A stretch of DNA of 64,000 bases from JAJFUV01 sp964561215. GTDB lineage: Bacteria; Acidobacteriota; Terriglobia; Bryobacterales; Bryobacteraceae. The position numbers and the translations under genes were made by a program. The notes under the pieces are model-generated. The model worked only from the letters and a program-made list of their open reading frames with translations, was not told the DNA's origin and ran no database searches. Every line of letters begins with the position of its first letter. The first letter of the stretch is position 1. Positions 51,920 to 59,039 of the stretch are shown here, piece after piece. Where the stretch lies: assembly GCA_964561215.1 (NCBI GenBank), contig CAZLOS010000011.1, forward strand, positions 8,419 through 72,418. Reading direction: 5' to 3'.

Positions 51920-52432
51920 ATGAGCCGCGAACCTGCTAAACAAGATGCAATTCGGATCTTCATCACCGGAGGGACCTTCGACAAGGAATACGACGAGCTG
52001 ACCGGGAGGCTCTACTTCAAGGACTCGCATCTCGGAGAGATGCTGCGTTTGGGTCGCGCGAACCTGCCGCTGGAGGTCCGCACGCTGATGATGATCGACA
52101 GCCTGGACATGACCGCCGGCGACCGCGCGCTGATCGTCGAGCAGGTGCGCGGCGCCGCCGAGAGCCGCATTGTGATCACGCACGGTACCGACACGATGGT
52201 GGAAACCGCCGGCGTCCTTGCGGCGAACATACACGGCAAGACTGTGGTGCTGACAGGGGCCATGATCCCGTACAAGTTCGGCAGCTCGGACGGGTTGTTC
52301 AACCTGGGCAGCGCGCTGGCCTTCGCGCAGACCCTCTCGCCGGGCGTCTACATCGCCATGAACGGCCGTTGCTTCCCTGCCGGCCACGTCCGCAAGAACC
52401 GCCAAACCGGGATGTTCGAAGACGTTCCGTAA
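51920..52432 (+). CDS. Single-domain L-asparaginase-like protein
   Basis: 170 residues, about half the normal 320-350. The N-terminal asparaginase domain is present with the catalytic residues: Thr19 in ITGGTFDK, Thr90-Asp91 in THGTDTMVET and Lys107 in HGKTVV. The C-terminal domain, which completes the active site of the neighbouring subunit in type I/II enzymes, is absent, and the sequence after the stop does not encode it. It may be a natural one-domain hydrolase or have lost asparaginase activity. Confidence 0.82.
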   Translation: MSREPAKQDAIRIFITGGTFDKEYDELTGRLYFKDSHLGEMLRLGRANLPLEVRTLMMIDSLDMTAGDRALIVEQVRGAAESRIVITHGTDTMVETAGVLAANIHGKTVVLTGAMIPYKFGSSDGLFNLGSALAFAQTLSPGVYIAMNGRCFPAGHVRKNRQTGMFEDVP

Positions 52433-52446
52433 CGGGATATATCCCG
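52433..52446. promoter_or_regulatory. Perfect 14-bp palindrome upstream of hicAB (candidate operator)
   Basis: CGGGATATATCCCG begins directly after the asparaginase-like gene's stop and lies 71 nt before the hicA GTG. HicB-type antitoxins bind palindromes upstream of their operon; the position fits. A TTGACA hexamer at 52485-52490 may be the -35 box, but no convincing -10 at 16-18 nt follows. Confidence 0.5.
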
Positions 52447-52516
52447 AGCGCCATAGTCGCGCGGCTTCAGAGCGAGACTGGCGATTGACACTCGGACAGA
52501 ACTGTACGAGACTGGA

Positions 52517-52732
52517 GTGGTGAAGGGCGCGGAATTCGAGCGGCGAGTCAGGAGGTTGGCGAGCAGGCGCAAGGTCGCCTGTCAATTTGTGGCGAGCAGG
52601 GGAAAAGGAAGCCACGGCCGCCTCTACTTTGGCGATGAATTCACTACGCTCAAGGATCGGAAGAAAGAGATTGGCCGCGACCTGCTGGCCAAGATGTGCG
52701 GGGACCTGAAGATCCACCCGCATGAGCTATAG
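52517..52732 (+). CDS. hicA: HicA-family mRNA interferase toxin
   Basis: 71 residues, starting with GTG at 52517 (or GTG 52520). A double-stranded-RNA-binding-like fold with the catalytic His in KGSHGRLYF (about residues 30-38) and a C-terminal IGRDLLAKMCGDLKI. HicA cleaves mRNA and tmRNA independent of the ribosome until neutralised by HicB. The antitoxin starts 11 nt downstream after AGGAGG. Confidence 0.88.
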   Translation: MVKGAEFERRVRRLASRRKVACQFVASRGKGSHGRLYFGDEFTTLKDRKKEIGRDLLAKMCGDLKIHPHEL

Positions 52733-52743
52733 GAGGGGAACGC

Positions 52744-53178
52744 ATGTTTCTGTTCAGTTATCCCGCGAAATTTACCTCCGGCAGCGACGGCCGCGTAATG
52801 GTCGAGTTTATCGATCTCGTCCATGTCGCCACCGACGGCAAAGATGAGCGCGAGGCGATGGAAGAAGCGATGGATGCGCTGGGGTCCGACCTCTCGATCC
52901 GCTTGTCGCGCCGGGAGGAGATTCCGGCGCCGTCATCCGTGCAGCGCGGTCAACGCCTGGTGCCCGTACCGCTCTGGCTGGCGCCGAAGCTGGCGCTTTA
53001 CCTGGCGATGCGCGACCAGCGAGTCAACAACTCCGATCTGGCCCGCCGCCTTGGACTTTCCGAAGGGGTGGTGCGCCGAATGCTTGATCCCGAGCATGCT
53101 ACAAGGGCAGAGAAGATCCAGGCCGCGCTCGCGGTTCTTGGCAAGCAGATGACCGTTGAAGTCCGCGACGCAGCTTGA
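52744..53178 (+). CDS. hicB: HicB-family antitoxin with HTH domain
   Basis: 144 residues. The N-terminal partial RNase-H-like HicB domain (FSYPAKFTSGSDGRVMVEF, TDGKDEREAMEEAMDAL) blocks HicA; the C-terminal half contains a helix-turn-helix (NSDLARRLGLSEGVVRRML) that should bind the operon's operator. A strong AGGAGG lies 7 nt before the ATG, weaker signals precede hicA, which fits excess antitoxin synthesis. Confidence 0.9.
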   Translation: MFLFSYPAKFTSGSDGRVMVEFIDLVHVATDGKDEREAMEEAMDALGSDLSIRLSRREEIPAPSSVQRGQRLVPVPLWLAPKLALYLAMRDQRVNNSDLARRLGLSEGVVRRMLDPEHATRAEKIQAALAVLGKQMTVEVRDAA

Positions 53179-53207
53179 AGAGGAGGCAGCCTGCCGCCGC
53201 GCCCATC

Positions 53208-54377
53208 TTACGACGACTTGACCGCGGCGCCGCGGCGGTAGGCCAGGTTGCCCAGGTGCGCGGCGCGGGCGGCGGCTACCGCCGGCTCCACGGGACAGTT
53301 CGGGTCCTTGCGGGCGCGGATGGACTCCAGCCAGTTGGCGACGTGCGCCACGGTGCCGTCACCCTTTGACGGCAGTTGAATCAACGGCTCGGGGTAGGTG
53401 GTCCTTTCCGAAGGCACGACGCCTTCCGGATACACTTCCAGGCCGTCGCGCGTCACGTGCATCAGCGCTTTGCTGCCCCGGAAAATGATGGTTCCGCCGT
53501 GCAACGATCCGTTCAATGTACCTGTGTAAGTGACGCCGAATCCCGGGTAGTCGTAAGCGGCGGTGATGGTGTCGGGACAGTCGCCGTAGGTCAGGAAATA
53601 GCGGCCACCGACGGCCTGGACCGACTTGGGCGTGTCCGAGGCCATGTACCACTGGATGACGTCGCCGTAATGCGAGTACAAGTCGGTCAGGTGCCCGCCG
53701 CCGTAGTCGAAGAACATGCGCCAGCGCAGGAAGCGGACCGCCTCGAAGGGCCTTTCGGGCGCGTTACCCTGAAATGCTTTCCAGTCGAGCTTAGTGAGGT
53801 CGGCGACGGCAGGCAAGTTCATCCGCGCCATGTAATTCTGATACCAGCTCGCGAGCACCAGCGAGACCTTGCCCAAAGTCCCCTTGGCGACGATTTCGCG
53901 CCCCGTGATGAAGTGTTCCCAGGAGCGCTGCTGGTAGCCGATCTGGACGACGCGCCGCGATGCGCGCACCGCCTTGATCAGGTCCTCGCCCTCCGGGATG
54001 TTGTGGGTGACGGGCTTTTCGACGTACACGTCCTTGGCGGCGCGGACCGCGTCGATCGTCATGGGCGTGTGCCAGTGGTCGGGCGAGCCCACGATCACCG
54101 CGTCCACGTCCCGGCGTTCGAGCACCTTCCGGTAATCGACGTACAGTTGCGCCGCGGGATTGAGTTCCTTCCGTGCCTGTTCGCGGCGCGGTTCGTAAAC
54201 ATCGCAAATCGCCACCAGATCCACCTGGCCGGTTTTGAGCGCCAGGCTCGTGACGTAGCGCCCGCGGCCACCAGATCCAAGGAGCGCGACGCGGATGCGA
54301 TCGTTCGCCCCCCAGACCGTGCTGCTTGCGGCGGCCGTCGCCGCCGCCTGTAGAAATCGCCTCCGGTTGTCGGGCAT
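53208..54377 (-). CDS. Tat-exported Gfo/Idh/MocA oxidoreductase
   Basis: 389 residues with a leader (MPDNRRRFLQAAATAAASSTV: twin-arginine in NRRRFLQ, quoted in part) then the Rossmann fold (ALLGSGGRGRYV, about 31-42), VEKPVTHNIPEGEDL (EKP lysine) and the C-terminal alpha/beta domain with GGHLTDLYSHYGDVIQWYM. Exported members are abundant in Acidobacteria and Planctomycetes; they carry NAD(P) through the Tat system and probably oxidise sugars, fitting the divergent DUF1080 gene. GGGGAGG lies 10 nt before the ATG. Confidence 0.86.
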   Translation of the reverse strand: MPDNRRRFLQAAATAAASSTVWGANDRIRVALLGSGGRGRYVTSLALKTGQVDLVAICDVYEPRREQARKELNPAAQLYVDYRKVLERRDVDAVIVGSPDHWHTPMTIDAVRAAKDVYVEKPVTHNIPEGEDLIKAVRASRRVVQIGYQQRSWEHFITGREIVAKGTLGKVSLVLASWYQNYMARMNLPAVADLTKLDWKAFQGNAPERPFEAVRFLRWRMFFDYGGGHLTDLYSHYGDVIQWYMASDTPKSVQAVGGRYFLTYGDCPDTITAAYDYPGFGVTYTGTLNGSLHGGTIIFRGSKALMHVTRDGLEVYPEGVVPSERTTYPEPLIQLPSKGDGTVAHVANWLESIRARKDPNCPVEPAVAAARAAHLGNLAYRRGAAVKSS

Positions 54378-54398
54378 CGTTCAAGAGCCTCCCCGACA

Positions 54399-54408
54399 TG
54401 GTATCTTA
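54399..54408. promoter_or_regulatory. Overlapping divergent -10 elements
   Basis: Plus strand TGGTATCTT (54399-54407, extended -10) drives the DUF1080 gene (ATG 54448). Minus strand TAAGAT (54403-54408, preceded by TG) drives the Gfo/Idh gene (ATG 54377). The hexamers share five bases, so the two promoters cannot be occupied at once. Confidence 0.45.
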
Positions 54409-54447
54409 CACGAAAAGGGCTCTCGCCCGGCCGGAAAGGTACCCAAT

Positions 54448-55314
54448 ATGAAGCCAATCAGGATTCTGCTTGTAGCCGTCATCGCGTTCGCCGCAACCCT
54501 TTCTCTGGTTATGGTCAAGGCGCAGCAGAAGAAGTTGCCCGAAGCCGATTGCGGCCGCACGGCGGGGTTGGGCTACGACGACACACCCGTGCTGCCGGAC
54601 CAGCCATGGCGCGTGCACGATATCAAACGTCCGCAGCCGCGCACGATCACGCCCGGCACCGAAAGCAGCCAGCAGCGCGCGGGCAAGGCCCCCAGCGACG
54701 CCGTCGTGCTCTTCGACGGGAAGGACCTGTCTCAATGGACCAACCGGCCCAAGAAGAAGGATCTGGGCAACATCACCTGGAAAGTGGAAAGCGGCTACAT
54801 GGAAGCGGTCCCGTATGCCGGCGACCTGGTCTCGAAGGAGAAATTCGGCGACGCGCAATACCACATCGAGTGGGCGGCACCCGCCAAGCCCTGCGGCACC
54901 AGCCAGTGGAGGGGCAACAGCGGCGTGCTGATCATGAGCAACTATGAGATCCAGGTTCTCGATAACGACCACAATCCGACCTACGCCGATGGCATGGCCG
55001 GATCCATTTACGGACAGTGGCCACCCCTGGTGAACCCGGCCCGTACGCGCGGCGAATGGCAGATGTACGATATCGCCTTCGAGGCGCCCGCCTTCGAAGG
55101 GGAGAAACTCGCTAAGCCGGCTTACGTTACGGTCTTCCTCAACGGCGTGCTCGTCCAGCACCACCAGAAGATCATTGGGAGGATGACACACCGGCAAGTG
55201 GCCCAGTATCGCCCGCACGGCGCCACGGAACCCCTTTCGCTCCAGGACCACGAGGTCCCGGTGCGGTACCGGAATATCTGGGTGCGTCCGCTCAGGGGCT
55301 ACGACCAGCCGTAA
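54448..55314 (+). CDS. Exported DUF1080 protein (3-keto-disaccharide hydrolase-like)
   Basis: 288 residues from ATG 54448 (GGAAAGG 8 nt upstream). A signal anchor/peptide (about 1-26) is followed by a jelly-roll of the DUF1080 type: VVLFDGKDLSQWTN (about 90-103), WKVESGYMEA, WRGNSGVLIMSNYEIQVLDN and the C-terminal IWVRPLRGYD. Characterised relatives cleave 3-keto-glucosides. Pairing with a divergent exported Gfo/Idh oxidoreductase, able to make the 3-keto sugar, is consistent. Confidence 0.85.
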   Translation: MKPIRILLVAVIAFAATLSLVMVKAQQKKLPEADCGRTAGLGYDDTPVLPDQPWRVHDIKRPQPRTITPGTESSQQRAGKAPSDAVVLFDGKDLSQWTNRPKKKDLGNITWKVESGYMEAVPYAGDLVSKEKFGDAQYHIEWAAPAKPCGTSQWRGNSGVLIMSNYEIQVLDNDHNPTYADGMAGSIYGQWPPLVNPARTRGEWQMYDIAFEAPAFEGEKLAKPAYVTVFLNGVLVQHHQKIIGRMTHRQVAQYRPHGATEPLSLQDHEVPVRYRNIWVRPLRGYDQP

Positions 55315-55369
55315 TCTCCAACGTTCCCATGCAGTTGCGGCTATCCCGTGCGAGCCTGTCCGTAGGGCG

Positions 55370-55398
55370 GGAACTTTCCTGCTATAGCCGGCGTCCAA
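55370..55398 (+). promoter_or_regulatory. ECF sigma (RpoE-type) promoter
   Basis: GGAACTT at 55370-55376, a 17-nt spacer and TCCAA at 55394-55398, close to the GAACTT / TC-rich consensus of RpoE-type ECF factors. It lies 60 nt before the ECF sigma gene's GTG, which suggests autoregulation of the sigma/anti-sigma operon. Confidence 0.6.
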
Positions 55399-55458
55399 CG
55401 TTGTGCAGGGCGGTTGGATATCTGGTAGGTTGAAGGGGGATACCCCAAAGGCACTGCC

Positions 55459-56151
55459 GTGGCGGAGCCAATCGTCGATATCGAATTAGAACATGCCCCG
55501 GAGGAGTCCGGAGTTCCTCCGGAGGAGTGTGAAGCCTATCTGGAAGACGACCGGCATCTGGTGGAGCGTCTCCAGTCCGGAGAGCAGGCGGCTTACGAAG
55601 ACTTGATTGCCCGATTTGAGCGCCCCGTCTTCAATTTGATCAGCCGTTTGCTCAACGATCCGGAAGATGCCTGCGACGTAGTCCAGGAAGTGTTCTTGAA
55701 GGTGTTTCGGAATGTATCTTCATTCCGCGCCGAGAGCAGCTTGAAGACCTGGATATACAGGATCGCGGTGAACGAAGCGTATAATCACCGCCGCTGGTTC
55801 GTCCGTCATCACCGCTCCGAAGTGGGTTTGGAGGATCAGAGCGAAGTCGGTACTACTTATCATGACCGGCTTGCCGACCCATGCCGGACGCCCTTCGACC
55901 TGGCACTGGGAAGCGAAGAACGGGCCCTGATAGAGAACGCTTTGAACAAGCTGAATCCGAAGTTCAGGACCTGCGTGATCTTGCGGGATATCGAGGAGTT
56001 GAGTTACGAAGAGATCGCCGAAATTGAAGGTCTCTCGCTCGGCACGGTGAAATCTCGAATTCTGCGTGGCCGTGAAGCACTGAGGAAGGCTCTGGCGGGC
56101 CGGCTTGAGCCGGGACCGGCCCTGAATTGGACGCCACAACCGGCCGAGTAA
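55459..56151 (+). CDS. RNA polymerase ECF sigma factor (RpoE-like)
   Basis: 230 residues starting at GTG 55459. After an acidic N-terminal extension (about 1-40), region 2 (YEDLIARFERPVFNLISRLL, DPEDACDVVQEVFLKVFRN, SSLKTWIYRIAVNEAYNHRR) and region 4 (LNPKFRTCVILRDIEELSYEEIAE, GTVKSRILRGREALRKAL) are complete. It redirects RNA polymerase to GAACTT-type promoters on envelope stress; one such promoter lies upstream. The membrane anti-sigma gene begins 4 nt after the stop. Confidence 0.93.
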   Translation: MAEPIVDIELEHAPEESGVPPEECEAYLEDDRHLVERLQSGEQAAYEDLIARFERPVFNLISRLLNDPEDACDVVQEVFLKVFRNVSSFRAESSLKTWIYRIAVNEAYNHRRWFVRHHRSEVGLEDQSEVGTTYHDRLADPCRTPFDLALGSEERALIENALNKLNPKFRTCVILRDIEELSYEEIAEIEGLSLGTVKSRILRGREALRKALAGRLEPGPALNWTPQPAE

Positions 56152-56155
56152 AGCC

Positions 56156-56848
56156 ATGAATTGCCATTCTGTGCAGCGAGCACTGCCGGCTTACATGGAC
56201 GGGCAACTTGACCAGCCCGTGCTGGGGCGGATATCCGAGCATCTGGCTCATTGCCGCGAATGTCATCGAATCTCCGCCGAGCGGGTCAGGATCCAGGCTG
56301 CCCTTGGTATGCTTCCGGAGCGGGTGCCTCCGTCCGATCTCCGCATTGCGCTTCTCTCGCTGGCATCCCGGGAAATCGAGAGGCGGCGCGAAGGCGTGGG
56401 CCTGAAGGCGCGGTTCAGCCGGTGGGTGGAAGATTGGCAGTTCCGCCTGGACGGCTTGATGAGGCCGTTTGCCTTGCCGTTCGCGGGCGGGCTGCTTTCG
56501 GCCGTTCTGCTGTTTGCCTTGTTCGTGCCCATGTACACGGTTCCCGGAAAGACCATGGTCCAGGACGTCCCCACCATGCTCTTTACCGAGGCCACGGTGA
56601 ATAACATACCGAACTTCGACATGAACGAAGACGAAGTCCTGGTTGATCTCGTGGTGGACGGTCAGGGGCGTATTGTGGACTATTCCGCGCCCCACGGCCA
56701 GGACTGGATGCGGAACCTGCCGCTGCGGCGGCGGCTGGAGAATGCTCTGCTGTTCACCGACTATACGCCCAGCACCATGTTCGGCTACCCGGCCTCGACC
56801 CGCGTGCGGCTCACCATCCGCCGCAGCCAGATAGACGTGAAGGGCTAA
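56156..56848 (+). CDS. Membrane anti-sigma factor with zinc-binding domain
   Basis: 230 residues. An N-terminal ASD/zinc-finger domain (CHSVQRALPAYMDGQLD, then HLAHCRECHRI: H-x3-C-x2-C, about 32-40) binds the ECF sigma factor. One membrane helix lies at about 103-122 (FAGGLLSAVLLFALFVPM). The periplasmic part (about 125-230) ends in a beta-rich segment (LVVDGQGRIVDYSAP, STRVRLTIRR) reminiscent of a TonB C-terminal-like fold. Release of the sigma factor probably needs regulated proteolysis. Confidence 0.85.
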   Translation: MNCHSVQRALPAYMDGQLDQPVLGRISEHLAHCRECHRISAERVRIQAALGMLPERVPPSDLRIALLSLASREIERRREGVGLKARFSRWVEDWQFRLDGLMRPFALPFAGGLLSAVLLFALFVPMYTVPGKTMVQDVPTMLFTEATVNNIPNFDMNEDEVLVDLVVDGQGRIVDYSAPHGQDWMRNLPLRRRLENALLFTDYTPSTMFGYPASTRVRLTIRRSQIDVKG

Positions 56849-56865
56849 ACGGACTCGTAACTCCT

Positions 56866-57624
56866 GTGAAACGCCCACCGCTGGGGCAGCACTTCTTAAC
56901 GCGCGAATCCATCCTGGAGCGGATTGCCGCGGCGGTTTGTCCGGACCCCGAGCCGCTGGTTATCGAGATCGGACCGGGGCGCGGCGCCCTTACGGCGCAT
57001 CTGGCTGCGCGCGCCGGGCGCCTGATCGCCGTCGAGCTGGACGCTGCCTTGGCCGAAGGTTTGCGCGCCCGTTTCGCAAGTCGCCGTCACTTCGAGGTAA
57101 TTCAGGCCGACGTCCTGGAAGTCGACTTGGCCCAATGGGGGCCAGCGGTGGTTGCCGGGAACCTGCCTTACTACATCACCTCGCCGATCCTGGACCACGT
57201 GTTAGAAATGACGCCGGACCTGGTGCGGGCGGTTTTTCTGATGCAGAAAGAAGTGGCGGACCGGCTGAGCGCCGCGCCAGGCAGCCGCGATTACGGCTAT
57301 CTCACTGTGCGCACGGCATTTCGTGCCTCGGCACGAACGCTGTTTCCGGTCCCGGCATCGGCCTTTTCACCGCCGCCCAAGGTGGAATCCGCCGTCGTTG
57401 AACTTGTTCCGCGAACGCCGGACGAGGATCTGCCGGTGGACAACGGCGCGAAGTTCCTGGAGTTCGTGGGCCGGTGCTTCCGGCAGAAGCGCAAGACCAT
57501 CCGCAACAATCTTGCCGGTGCGTTCCCGCGAGAGGCGATCGACGCGTGCCCCGAGGCGGGCCTGCGCGCCGAGCAGTTGACGTTGGAAAGATTTGCGGAC
57601 CTTTATCACCGGCTGGCGGTGTAG
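56866..57624 (+). CDS. rsmA: 16S rRNA (adenine1518-N6/adenine1519-N6)-dimethyltransferase
   Basis: 252 residues from GTG 56866: QHFLTRESILERI, SAM motif IEIGPGRGALTAHLA (about 33-47), acidic VELDAALAEGL, catalytic NLPYYIT (motif IV, about 102-108) and a C-terminal helical region (RCFRQKRKTIRNNL). It dimethylates the two adjacent adenines in the helix 45 loop of 16S rRNA late in 30S assembly. Its 3' end overlaps the convergent sulfatase gene by 19 nt. Confidence 0.94.
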   Translation: MKRPPLGQHFLTRESILERIAAAVCPDPEPLVIEIGPGRGALTAHLAARAGRLIAVELDAALAEGLRARFASRRHFEVIQADVLEVDLAQWGPAVVAGNLPYYITSPILDHVLEMTPDLVRAVFLMQKEVADRLSAAPGSRDYGYLTVRTAFRASARTLFPVPASAFSPPPKVESAVVELVPRTPDEDLPVDNGAKFLEFVGRCFRQKRKTIRNNLAGAFPREAIDACPEAGLRAEQLTLERFADLYHRLAV

Positions 57625-59039
57625 CCGGGGTTCGGCTGCGGCATCTGAGCGGAGACCGATTCGCGCCAGGCGTGCAAGCGGCGCCGCAACTCCGCGGCCT
57701 TTTGCGGCATTCGCCCGGTCAGGTCGTCCTTCTCGCCAATGTCCTTCTCCAGGTTGTAAAGCTCGACGCGGTTGTCTTCAAGAAACTCGATCAGCTTCCA
57801 CGGCCCGCTGCGCACGGCGCTCACCGGCGTGGTGGTGGGGTAGTAGTGCGGATAGTGGAAGTAGAGGCCTTCGCGGTCGAGCCTGGCCGACGGGTCGCGA
57901 AGCAGGGAAGTGATGCTGACCGAGTCGACACCTCGCTTGCGCGATTCACTTCCGGCAAGCCCCGCCATGTCGAGCAACGTCGCGTAAAGGTCCATGGAGA
58001 CGACGGGCGCATGTGACACGGCTCCTCGAGGCGTCACACCCGGCCAGTAGACGATGAGCGGCACCCGCACGCCGCCTTCGTAAAGCGCGCCTTTCCCCGA
58101 TCGCAGCGGTGAATTGTCGGTGATCACTTCCTGGCGCGACGTACGCAAAGCGCCGCCGTTATCGGAGAAGAAAACGATGACGGTTCGATCCGCGATGCCG
58201 CGCTCGGCGAGCTTTTGCATGACCCGCCCCACGCTTACGTCCAGGCTCCACGTCATGGCCGCGTAGGTGGGATTGCTGTGATGCATCGCGGGCCGGAGGC
58301 GGGCCTTGAAGCGATTCGCATCGGCCGGTTTCGCCTCTATGGGCGTGTGCACGGCGTGGTGCGCGAGGTAGAGGAAGAACGGCTGCGCGCCGGCTTGATC
58401 GATCACGCGCAAGGCTTCGCCGGTGAGCCGGTCGGTCAGGTACTCGCCGGGTTTTCCGAATTCCAGATGCGGAACGTAACGGAACTCGCCGCCGTAGTAA
58501 CGGCTGCCCCGATAGGGATAGAAGTACGACTGCGGCGCGCCCCAATGCGTGCCGCCGATGTTCACGTCGAAACCCTGCGTTTCCGGGTAGTAACCGGCTT
58601 CGCCGAGGTGCCACTTGCCGACGAGCGCGGTCAGGTAGTTACGCTCTTTGAGCGCCTCGGCCAGCGTCACCTCTTCATGCGGCAGGTTGCCCACCGTGAC
58701 GGGCGGGACGAGCTTGCGGTCCTTGGCCGGCGTCGAGGCGTTCTCCAGCCACGTGGTCATGTGCAGGCGAGCCGGGTGCTTGCCGGTGAGGATGGAGGCG
58801 CGGGTCGGACTGCAGACAGGCGCGGCGGCGTAAGCGTCGGTGAAGCGCACGCCCATGCGGGCCAACTGGTCGATGTTGGGAGTTTCGTGCAGGTCGGCCC
58901 CGTAGCAGCCGACGTCGGCCCAACCCAGGTCGTCGGCAAGGATGAAGACGAAGTTCAGTGGCGGCGTAGCGGCGCGGGCGAAGGCGGCGCCCGCCGCGCA
59001 GCCGAGAAAACCGCGGCGGCTCAGGGTTGCGGTTTGCAT
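57606..59039 (-). CDS. Tat-exported sulfatase
   Basis: 477 residues. Twin-arginine-like signal (SRRGFLGCAAG, about 7-17) then the sulfatase fold: FILADDLGWADVGCYG (metal-binding Asp pair, about 32-47), the formylglycine site Cys76 in VCSPTRASILTGKHPAR (C-x-P-x-R), KWHLGE and the later DNGG metal site. It hydrolyses a sulfate ester, probably on a sulfated glycan, after Cys76 is oxidised by a formylglycine-generating enzyme not seen here. Followed directly by the sialidase-like gene upstream on the same strand (stop of that gene at 59040). Confidence 0.9.
   Translation of the reverse strand: MQTATLSRRGFLGCAAGAAFARAATPPLNFVFILADDLGWADVGCYGADLHETPNIDQLARMGVRFTDAYAAAPVCSPTRASILTGKHPARLHMTTWLENASTPAKDRKLVPPVTVGNLPHEEVTLAEALKERNYLTALVGKWHLGEAGYYPETQGFDVNIGGTHWGAPQSYFYPYRGSRYYGGEFRYVPHLEFGKPGEYLTDRLTGEALRVIDQAGAQPFFLYLAHHAVHTPIEAKPADANRFKARLRPAMHHSNPTYAAMTWSLDVSVGRVMQKLAERGIADRTVIVFFSDNGGALRTSRQEVITDNSPLRSGKGALYEGGVRVPLIVYWPGVTPRGAVSHAPVVSMDLYATLLDMAGLAGSESRKRGVDSVSITSLLRDPSARLDREGLYFHYPHYYPTTTPVSAVRSGPWKLIEFLEDNRVELYNLEKDIGEKDDLTGRMPQKAAELRRRLHAWRESVSAQMPQPNPGYTASR

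Noticed and set aside
52485..52513. TTGACA -35 box with a -10 for hicAB
   Set aside because: TTGACA is perfect, but at 16-18 nt spacing only GAGACT-like sequence follows; recorded as part of the operator note, not as a promoter.
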